20,610 nucleotides of DNA from Silene noctiflora. Lineage: Eukaryota; Streptophyta; Magnoliopsida; Caryophyllales; Caryophyllaceae. The notes under the pieces are model-generated. The model was given only the letters and a program-made list of their open reading frames with translations. It did no database searches and was not told the origin of the DNA. The stretch covers positions 124,861 to 145,470 of the forward strand of contig VHZZ01001365.1 in NCBI GenBank assembly GCA_009801015.1, in the 5' to 3' direction. The position numbers and the translations under genes are program-made. Positions 13,424 through 20,610 of the stretch are shown piece by piece; within the stretch, counting starts at the first letter, position 1; every line of letters begins with the position of its first letter.

Positions 13424-16000
13424 ATGGCATCATCCACAACTATCTTCATGTCTTCATTAACACCCAAAACTCTAACTTTCTCCAAACTCAATTCACCATT
13501 TACTTCCTTCTTCTTCTTCTCTTCCCCTTCTAAACCTACTTTACCCAACACCCTTTCATTCCCATCCTCCACCAAACGTTTCGAGCCCCTCACTTCTGGC
13601 TTTGTTCGCAACGTTGCGGTTTCATCAGAATACGGCCAACGGGAGCAGGAGCACTTCTCCCCTGACCTTAAGCTCTTTGTGGGTAATCTTCCTTTCAATG
13701 TTGATAGCTCTGAGCTTGCTGGTTTGTTTGGAAATGCTGGTACCGTTGAAATGGTTGAGGTATTTCTATTTTTACCCTTTATTTAATTCAATAAATTTTT
13801 TTTTTTAGCTGAATTTTGGTTGAAACTTGTAATCTTTTTGGTATAATGTTGTCATTCTATTTGATGGGTAGACGTAAATTCTAATGGGTATCTTCTCGTT
13901 TCTCCTAAAATCGCTGTTCTTGGGGATTTGTTATGTAATTTTAGCACAAGTTTCTAATTTTGAAGGGGTTTAAATGGGGTTTTACATATTGTTTTCTTAT
14001 AAAAGTTGTTCATTGCTTTTTTAGGGTATTTGTTCCACCACCAATTATTGTTTAAGACTCTCACACCCGGTTAAAATAGAGGTTGGGAGAAGTCGGTCTT
14101 AACTCTTATTGTTAAGGCCGTCTTACACCAACAAATGGTGTAATTTGAAAAAGTAATCAGCTGACCACTAAAGTCAATATAAATGGGATGAAGGGAGTAT
14201 ATCATTACGTTTAAGAGGATATCGATTATCTTTGCAATGGTATTTCCTGTGCTGATGTACCAAGTTAATGGTTGGAACAGGTCATCTATGACAAAGCTAC
14301 TGGAAGAAGCAGAGGGTTTGGGTTTGTGACCATGTCTTCGTCCGAGGAAGTGGAAGCTGCCGCTCAGCAATTCAACGGCTATGTAAATCCTCTAATTAAA
14401 TGCACTATACATTTTTTTGAATGAATCTTCTAGCATTTTTTTGCTTTACATATATTTTTTTTGCATTGTAGCACTTCATACCTCATTTTATGTGTAATGT
14501 ATTTTTCTGTGTGAGTGTGTGGTATTGGCTAACCATGTTAGACTTGTCCTTCATTGGCATTTTGTGAAGGAGTAACAAAATTAGACTGTGAAGTTAAATT
14601 ATTTCTTTTCAGTTGGTTTCACAGAGTGTTTACAGGTTTTGGTGCTTTATGAGTCAAAATTTGAAAGATGTGAGTTGAGTGAATGTATAAATTCTTCGTA
14701 GCTGACTATGAGTCGAGCATAACTGCTTTTGCTGTATATTAAACCAGTCAACCAAGATATAAATATCACATTCTATGTTTATGAAACACTGAATTTAGAA
14801 AAGAAGGTACTTTGTTGTACCATAAATTAGTTGCAGAAAAAAAAGTTATGCCCCTCCTATTCATGTACATCTTCCTATTTTTCCTATAAGGTTGTTTTAC
14901 AAATACATTCCATTTCTCCACCAAAAAAACATATACCTTCCATTTTCTGTGGGTTGGCTTTTTAGTTGTAAATGGCCTCATTGTCCCATTTTCACTGGCA
15001 AATCGGCCCATTTGCGTTACTTTTTTCTTTCTTTACATTTTTGGATGAGAGTGTGCCAATTCTCATCAAATCATGACTTTGACATTGCAAGCACTTTCAT
15101 GAATTACAGGAACTTGATGGAAGACCATTAAGGGTGAATGCAGGACCCCCACCACCTAAAAGGGAGGGCTTTGAGGCAAGGGATGGCTTTGAGGCAAGAG
15201 GTGGCAGAGGTGGTGGAAGAAGTTTTGAGAGCACTAACAGACTTCACGTGAGTAATCTTTCATGGCAAGTTGATGATTCTTCCCTTAGGACTCTCTTCAG
15301 TGAGTCAGGAAATGTGGTGGAAGCCAAGGTTATTTATGACCGAGAGAGTGGTCGTTCAAGAGGTTTTGGGTTTGTAACTTATGGTTCTGCTGATGAGGTC
15401 AACAGTGCAATTGAGTCCTTGGATGGTGTGGTAAGAACCTTAGACTATCTTTACGCTTCAGAAGCAACATGTTTCTCAACATCAATCGAATATTTTTTTT
15501 CCCGTTTTTAAGACTTAACTCAGACCTCTATGTTTGTCAGTTTTCGTCACTTTTACTCGTCAAACAGTGTAAAACAATCGGGAGGCACAATTTTCCCTCA
15601 CATTCACTATCCTTTAGACTTGTGACGAGTCTTGAATTTCAAGACCCATCTGAAGATCCATCCTACATTCCTAACCCCCTTCCTTTGGCCGTGATCTCAC
15701 CTCAGGCCCGGACCCATCCTAGTTTAAGCTTTTGCATTTGAAACCACGATAAAGTCGGTCTTATAGTTTACATACTGGTACTGCAGCTATGACTGAGTAT
15801 GCTTATAGTTTGGGCTTCGAATTCAAATCAATATGAAGTTGGTTTTGATAATCTTGCTATTTACTCGACAGTCGGCATATTAACTTTCTAGGTACTAAAT
15901 TTCGGTTACACCAATTATATAACCTTGTTCATTTATGTAGGATTTCAATGGGAGGAATATTCGAGTGACACTTGCAGAATCCAAACCAAGGCGCTTTTAA
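13424..16000 (+). CDS. CP29: 29-kDa chloroplast ribonucleoprotein (CP29 family), two RRMs, four exons
   Basis: Proteins of this family bind many plastid mRNAs in the stroma, stabilise them and assist editing and processing. Exons: 13424-13759, 14281-14382, 15110-15430, 15941-16000; all introns are GT-AG in phase 0, total 819 nt, 272 aa. Residues 1 to about 62 are rich in Ser, Thr, Pro and Phe and poor in acidic residues, fitting a chloroplast transit peptide. RRM1 spans about 82-158 with RNP2 LFVGNL (84-89) and RNP1 RGFGFVTM (123-130), ending in [18 protein letters not shown], a signature of this family. A short Gly/Arg linker (166-187) holds a duplicated GFEAR. RRM2 spans about 190-265 with RNP2 LHVSNL (191-196) and RNP1 RGFGFVTY (230-237). 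His192 replaces the usual aromatic residue in RNP2. The closest family members I recall are Arabidopsis CP29A/CP29B; which of them is orthologous is not decided. Intron 2 (727 bp) and intron 3 (510 bp) hold nothing clear. Confidence 0.93.
14061..14201. mobile_element. MITE-like relic inside intron 1 of the CP29-type gene
   Basis: The right edge AAATGGGATGAAGGGAGTA (14181-14199) is the inverse of TACTCCCTCCGTCCCATTT, the familiar terminus of Stowaway-like plant MITEs, with small changes. Inside is an inverted repeat CGGTCTTAAC/GTTAAGGCCG around TCTTATT (about 14094-14120). The opposite terminus was not clearly recognised, so this is probably a fragment. It sits in the intron and does not touch the splice sites. 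Confidence 0.45.
15167..15198 (+). repeat. 18-bp tandem duplication in the CP29 linker
   Basis: GGCTTTGAGGCAAG occurs at 15167-15180 and again at 15185-15198, period 18 bp. It encodes GFEARD then GFEARG, lengthening the glycine-rich linker between the two RRMs by six residues while keeping frame. Confidence 0.9.
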
Positions 16001-16858
16001 TGTGAAACAAGTATCTGCCTTTTGGAATCAAGATTGAACTATAGTCTATAGGTATAATTTTTATTCTCTACTTTTTCTCCGCTGTTTGTCAATGAGACTT
16101 CTGTTGCATGCACTACTGATATTTGCAGTTGCAGAACTAAATGTACAAAAACTTAAATGGGACCGTTAGTATAACCGTCTCATTTTATGTTTGTATTCCT
16201 CATTTAGTAAGGTTAATACTCCGTAGTTAGTTTATCTGCATGCGAGTGTCTCACTCTTGTTTTCTGTCATATTTTTATACTTTCCAAATTTTATAAAGTA
16301 TGCAAACTAAAAGTAGGGTTAACAATAGATTTGCATTCGAGAAATGTAATGTCAGAGTGTTATCTTGGCCAGGTTGCTGGAATTTTGCAGTTTCTTGCAG
16401 CAGTTTGATATTGCGTTCAAGCCTTGTGGAGATGTGTTATAGATGCTGAGTTCCTTTAGGCATTTGTAATCTAAGTCATATGATAAGGTCGTAGATAGGG
16501 TTAGACGGATTGATTTAACTCTTTTTATCATATCATCGAATTTTGTCCGAGTTAAGTGTTCGAATTTTGGTGTACAAACTAAATCTTGTACGAAAAAGTT
16601 GGACTATGAGTGCATGGAGTATTTTCTAGACCAAAAAAATTAGCATATGATATTCCTTTTTTCCGCAAGGAATCAGATTGATTTCTCATTGTATCTCGTA
16701 CGAGAATTGTGGCTATGATAACCAAAACGAAGGAACTTGTTCGTGTGCCAAAGAGAGCCCCTTGCGGCTTTGCAAGAGCTCTTCCTAGTAAGGAAATTCT
16801 ATACTACTACAACGAAAAAGCTACGAATATATAACAATTTTTTATTCGAAAAAGTTAC
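16001..16858. other. CP29 3' untranslated region and intergenic sequence
   Basis: No further gene is seen. A hairpin of two 14-base arms (16155-16168 and 16172-16185) around the 3-nt loop GTA lies about 155 bp after the stop and may be in the 3' untranslated region. ACTCCGTA occurs at 16218. CTCGTACGAG, a 10-bp palindrome, lies near 16696. The transcript end is not evident. Confidence 0.5.
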
Positions 16859-16892
16859 GGGTTGGGGTTGGGGTTGGGGTTGGGGTTGGGGT
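16857..16892 (+). repeat. (GGGGTT)n tract, G-quadruplex candidate
   Basis: One G3 tract and five G4 tracts are separated by TT. This is a perfect hexanucleotide microsatellite of about 33 bp. With six G-tracts and 2-nt loops it should form a stable G-quadruplex on the + strand. The unit is not the plant telomere repeat (TTTAGGG). Confidence 0.9.
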
Positions 16893-17452
16893 ATAGCATG
16901 CTTAATCCCCATCTACCATAGCTGATGGGTAGAACTATTACAACTCAACTTGATATCATATTCATGACATCCTTCCTTAATTAAGGATAATATGGGCAAA
17001 TATGACATATTCACTATAAGGGTTGGGGTCACGGAGGAGGGTAGTCATGGGTGGTTTCGAAATGGCCACCCGTTGTTTGTGATTGGAGGGAGGGGTCAGT
17101 GCCGGACTATAAGAATAAAGGTGGATGCACGATGGTTAAAATCGTTGGAGGCCTCTTTTGGATGGGTGGTTTATGATGAGGATGGTATTGTTGTTTTTGA
17201 AGGTGGGCAAAAGATTCGGGCGGAATCGGCCTTGCAAGTGGAAGCCTTGGGGGTTCTACATGTTTTGAGACGGGCTACGGAGCGGCAATTTTTTCACCTT
17301 GATATCATGACGAATTGTCTTTACTTGTTTTGTCAAATTGCAAGAAGCGAGGCGGTGCATATCCTGGTAAAGGGAATCATGGCGGACATAATGGCGCTAT
17401 TGCCCGTCTTTCATTGTTTATCTTTTTGTTATTTACGTAGAAGTTTAAATAG

Positions 17453-18301
17453 GGCCAAACAACCAAATTGGTAAAAAAAGTTGAAGGTATTTGCCAAATT
17501 GATAAAAAAACTGCGACTTATGACAAATTGGTAAAAAAAAAGTAGTGGAATGTGACAAATTGGCCAAAAAACTAGTCTACCTTATTTAATTTGTTATTCC
17601 TAGCTAAATTTGACTAAATTACCCTTGCTCAACTTGTGGCGTTGCTGACTTTTGGGACCGAGAACACAATTTTTTTTTCATGAAATTATCTTCCATCATA
17701 ATAACATTTTTATGTTTCAATTTTCTTCTAAGAAATGATGTTCCATCTTGCTAGATTTAAACTTCGTAAGTAGAATCGAACTGTGACGTGGTCCAACTCA
17801 CCCTATACTTCTAGATGATTTTGAAGTATCCACTCAGCCTGACAGTGATTACATCTATAAATAAGTCATTTTATTTAGTGTAGCCAATTACGATATAATA
17901 TGCTTTTTAAGGTGGTCAGTCACTTCATACCGGTTTGTTTTAAATGAAATATTATAACTTAAGTCAATCTTTAGCAGTAATTTTTGTAAAATGTATTTTT
18001 TTTACGGATCACAGCCATTTTTTAGTTGACATATCAAGATTGGAGAAATATCAAGTTTAAGAATGTTGGGTGGAGCTCGGGTCAAGTTGGTTTGTTTTAA
18101 ATTTTAGATCAAATATACTACTTTAGCAAGGGTAGATTTGTCATATTTTGTTCGAAGAATAGAGAGTGTATTAAAGTGGAAGTTTTTTTGGCCAATTTGT
18201 CATCAACCAATACCTTTTTTACCAATTTGTCACATATGACACTTTTTTACCAATTTGGTTACTACTTTCCACTTTTTTTTTACCTATATGGTAGTTTGGC
18301 C
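17453..18301. mobile_element. 849-bp Mutator-like MITE with about 180-bp inverted repeats and 10-bp target duplication
   Basis: Both ends begin GGCCAAACNACC when read inward. GTTTAAATAG occurs on both sides (17443-17452 and 18302-18311) as a 10-bp target duplication; Mutator superfamily elements usually give 8-11 bp. The terminal arms are collinear to about 180 bp: ACCCTTGCT, 168 bp into the left arm (17621-17629), is matched by AGCAAGGGT at the same distance from the right end (18125-18133). The inside is AT-rich and has no transposase, so the element is non-autonomous. It sits inside the LINE RNase H remnant. Confidence 0.85.
17463..17575 (+). repeat. Subterminal tandem repeats of CAAATTGGTAAAAA in the MITE arms
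   Basis: Four copies of a CAAATTGGTAAAAAA-like word follow each other about every 33 bp in the left arm. Inverted counterparts (TTTTTTACCAATTTG and variants) occur in the right arm between about 18189 and 18290. Such subterminal repeats are often transposase binding sites in DNA transposons. Confidence 0.75.
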
Positions 18302-19250
18302 GTTTAAATAGTGTTGCTCATGGTTTAGTTAGACGAGCGTTAAAAATGTAATCCTTTTTTTAAATCTGCCAAATAAATAAATAAATAACTATTTTTATCG
18401 ATTACTTCCTAGATTTTGAATTATTAGCGCTTCTTAATTTTAGACTTTAGTCAATGGTAGGGTGCTACTATTCGGCGTCGATACATTACTTCGAATCGTC
18501 AACAATAAATAATGAACTTTCAATTTGGCTCCTTTCATAGTTATTCACTTAACTTCTCTCTAACCTCCCTTTACATGTAATTAACTTTGAAAGATATGAA
18601 CGGTTTTCATCATGATGGCAACGTAATCAAACAAATCGAAATGACCAATTAACCCAATTAAATTAATTGATTCAATCTTTTAGTCATCGCTTCGAACAAC
18701 TATCAAGGGTGACCAATTAACCATTCAAGCTAAGGTAAACATGCGAAATGGGCATAAACTAAAGGTTCCAATGATAACCAAGTGTTAACACACCATAAAC
18801 TAACATTAGAACAAAAGTTTAGAAGCGTAAGTAACAAGAACATAAACCCCGCCCCAAAACAACAAATTTGGAATTCGCCTACAATAAAGATCAACTTTAA
18901 ATAGTCATAACTTGAGTTCTAGACATGAGAATGAAATAATTCAATGTGGAGGTGATAGCTTATTCTCTTACGATTCTAACGATAGGCCACACGCCCCAAA
19001 CACAGTAACAGACAAGATATGACCGTTTTACGAAAATGCGTTTGGGCAAAAAAAAAAATTTTGGACGTCGTGTATGGTCTATGTCGATTAGTTAAATGTT
19101 TTTCGATTTATGCATCAAATCTTAGGTTCTTCTATTGTTTGTTATTCGATATTATTGTTATTTTCGATTTGTCGATTAAATTGTTTGTCGATAGATTGAT
19201 TGAAATGTTTGGGTTAAGAAATCATAAAGACGAAGTTCTGAGACCGGTTC

Positions 19251-19318
19251 CTCGATCGAGTATGGAGTTACTCGATCGAGCATGATGCCCTCGATCGAGT
19301 ATGCTTGACTCGATCTAG
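19251..19318 (+). promoter_or_regulatory. Four phased CTCGATCGAG palindromes upstream of a TATA box
   Basis: Perfect 10-bp palindromes CTCGATCGAG start at 19251, 19271 and 19290; a mutated one (CTCGATCTAG) starts at 19309. Spacing is 20, 19 and 19 bp, about two helical turns. The last ends 55 bp before TATAAATA. Confidence 0.85.
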
Positions 19319-19373
19319 GATCCACATCGCTGAAGACTTTCCCGGAACTTTCTTTAAGTCGGTTTATCTGTAA

Positions 19374-19381
19374 TATAAATA
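19374..19381 (+). promoter_or_regulatory. Candidate TATA box of the second LTR-like region
   Basis: TATAAATA is a full plant TATA consensus. It lies about 55 bp after the palindrome array and is followed by no gene in range, which fits a retroelement promoter. Confidence 0.55.
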
Positions 19382-19475
19382 GAAAACTCGTGCTTGATTA
19401 TTAGGTTACGCATTATTTTACATAAAAACTCCTAGAAACCCTTAGTTTAGTTTAGCTATTATTGTTCTTGGAGAT

Positions 19476-20317
19476 TGTTGAGTCACATATTTATATATGT
19501 TTGTGTTTTAATGATGACAAGTATGTTATCCATTTTATATATACATCTTGCTCGTAATTGTTTGTTCAGTCTTTATAGATTGGATTTCTTACGTTTAACA
19601 TTAAATAATTGTGATTAACATGAAGTTAAACAAGCCTCATGATCAAGCATTCAATCAAGATCAAAGTATATTCAAACTTTCAAGTGTTGATCAANGAATG
19701 TTCAAGTAAAGATNTAGAGAAGCTTGTATGGAAAGATGAAGCNTATATTNAAGATCTCCANGAAGATTAGATANAATAGGTTGTCGTCTCGTAATGGTAN
19801 TTAAAATAGTAATCNTTGGTTAAGTAGAGTTATAGCCTCACAACTATAACATTACTTGCACAAAGACTCAAAGTTATAGGTGTTCTACTATAAATTTGAG
19901 ATGTGAATATTTTATTACACACGACTAATGTTTTCTTTTTAAAATACTTTTGGAAAATAATTTTTTAAGTTTTATCTTTAGATATGGCATTAAAATATAT
20001 TTATAGTAAAGATGGGCATGAATCCTTATTTGGGTGTGAATTGTTAGTTATCCAAGTAATTAGTAAAACTAATGAAACAACTTATGAGTTGTTTTCTTAT
20101 TACTAATTAGTGTTTCTAAACCTTCATATCCAAAACCAAACCAATCTATCTATTTTTGTTGCTAGGATTTTCACGAGCTTACCAACGTGCATATGGGCCG
20201 TCTGGTTTCGTGAAATCTTCAACATATAAGATATGGATATTATTCTTAGAATAATTTTATACTATCTTATATCTTTGCAATATTTAGTTTGATTTTATGA
20301 TAAGATATTTTTTTATC
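19476..20317 (+). mobile_element. Possible Ty1/copia (SIRE-like) LTR sequence
   Basis: TGTTGAGTC at 19476 followed by TTTTAATGATGACAAG (about 19506) resembles the start of SIRE/Maximus copia LTRs. The rest is AT-rich and non-coding, with words such as AGATATC and TCTAGGGTTT that also recur in such LTRs. No LTR end, primer binding site or coding sequence lies in the window. Eight ambiguous bases fall between 19695 and 19815. Confidence 0.3.
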
Positions 20318-20610
20318 ATATCTAGGGTTTTAAGGAAAAGATATCAAATAAATATTTGTTAGAGATATCATATCTCTTTATATCTATCCTATAACTTTCC
20401 TAAGGTTCTCTGAATAAAAATTATATTTGATTTCCATATCATTTTTATTCTAGTATCTAAGGTTTAAAGAGAAAAATATAAAAGGAATATGTTATAGAGA
20501 TATTTTATATCTTTGTATTTATCTCATATCTTTTCTAAAGATTATCTAAATAAAAATAATAGAAATTATATTTGATTTCCATTTTATTTTTATTTCGGTA
20601 TCTAGGGTTT
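20318..20610 (+). repeat. AT-rich tandem repeat, period about 135-145 bp, runs off the window
   Basis: The word (A/G)TATCTA(G/A)GGTTT occurs at 20318-20330, 20453-20465 and 20598-20610. Between them, TTATATTTGATTTCCAT (near 20420 and 20565) and TATCTAT/TATCTCAT blocks align in register. Two full units (135 and 145 bp) are visible, and a third begins at the window edge. Confidence 0.75.

Larger units (their letters stand above)
16992..18351 (+). pseudogene. LINE RNase H domain remnant, split by a MITE
   Basis: The frame from 16992 carries an RNase H (RVT_3-type) domain as found at the C-terminus of plant LINE retrotransposon polyproteins: KVDARWLKSLEASFGWVVYD, then ESALQVEALGVLHVLRRA, LVKGI and FHCLSF. 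The first catalytic Asp (codon 17124) and the Glu (codon 17241) are present, but the third acidic position, normally TDC, reads TNC (Asn codon 17313), so the enzyme would be inactive. Upstream reverse transcriptase is absent, as in 5'-truncated LINEs. At 17452 the frame is broken by an 849-bp MITE; after its right target duplication the same frame resumes as VAHGLVRRALKM and stops at 18349-18351. An AAAT-rich tail (AAATAAATAAATAAATAA, about 18369-18386) fits a LINE 3' tail. The start codon is not meaningful. Confidence 0.8.
18384..19475 (+). mobile_element. Second LTR-retrotransposon promoter region, non-coding
   Basis: AT-rich non-coding sequence leads into an LTR-like promoter: four palindromes (19251-19318), a TATA box (TATAAATA, 19374-19381) and a leader-like stretch with AAACCCTTAG. 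The stretch about 18890-19045 (CATAACTTGAGTTCTAGACATG... GACCGTTTTACGAAAATG) resembles conserved non-coding parts of plant gypsy elements as I remember them. The open frame at 19019-19285 has no protein features. LTR borders were not identified. Confidence 0.4.

Noticed and set aside
13396..13698. 100-codon antisense open frame
   Set aside because: It is the shadow of the transit-peptide exon of the CP29-type gene.
14766..15131. Open frames on both strands in intron 2 of the CP29-type gene
   Set aside because: They are AT-rich intron sequence with no protein features, between clear splice sites.
16857..16892. Telomere or interstitial telomere tract
   Set aside because: Plant telomeres are TTTAGGG (some lineages TTAGGG); GGGGTT here is short and isolated, so a microsatellite is the simpler reading.
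16737..16925. Protein with a Gly-Trp repeat
   Set aside because: The repeat is only a translation of the (GGGGTT)n microsatellite.
16992..17474. 160-codon open frame as an intact RNase H gene
   Set aside because: It has lost a catalytic Asp (TNC for TDC), lacks the reverse transcriptase, and its 3' end is created by a transposon insertion.
16932..18390. Possible LINE target duplication AACTATT at 16932-16938 and after the AAAT-rich tail
   Set aside because: A 7-bp AT-rich match can easily occur by chance, and the 5' truncation point is not defined.

Overview
This is nuclear DNA from a flowering plant. Two protein genes on the + strand are split by GT-AG introns and sit in a bed of nested, decayed transposable elements. 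Caryophyllales, perhaps Caryophyllaceae (pinks and campions), fits best: the short motif ACTCCGTA recurs (5' leader near 6093, and 16218), and the LTR, MITE and foldback styles look familiar from that order. This placement is inference from repeat style, not proof.

Layout. Positions 1-5288 are layered LTR-retrotransposon remains: the 3' part of one LTR (1-779), a non-coding retroelement body (about 904-2722), a broken 3' end of a Ty3/gypsy pol gene (2723-3671, interrupted by a 696-bp insertion), its polypurine tract, and a complete LTR (3943-5288). A foldback element (5289-5612) and a clean MITE with a 4-bp target duplication (5639-5873) follow. Positions 6116-12098 hold a complete nine-exon CDC48 gene (p97/VCP AAA+ ATPase, 807 aa). 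A damaged extra copy of its last exon lies at 12875-13060. Positions 13424-16000 hold a complete four-exon gene for a chloroplast RNA-binding protein of the 29-kDa (CP29) family, 272 aa with two RRMs. Downstream come a (GGGGTT)n tract, a dead LINE RNase H fragment split by an 849-bp Mutator-like MITE with a 10-bp target duplication, a second LTR-type promoter region (to about 19475), a probable copia-type LTR, and AT-rich tandem repeats running off the window end.

The two genes are unrelated in function. CDC48 is a cytosolic/nuclear ubiquitin-dependent segregase; the CP29-type protein stabilises and processes plastid RNAs. Both look intact and functional, while every transposon-derived coding piece is broken.

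I saw no new protein system. The best candidates for undescribed biology are DNA-level structures: an array of five stem-loops with a constant loop and compensating stem changes (64-212), and phased 10-13 bp palindromes lying about 52-56 bp upstream of the TATA box in two apparently unrelated LTRs (3973-4109 and 19251-19318).
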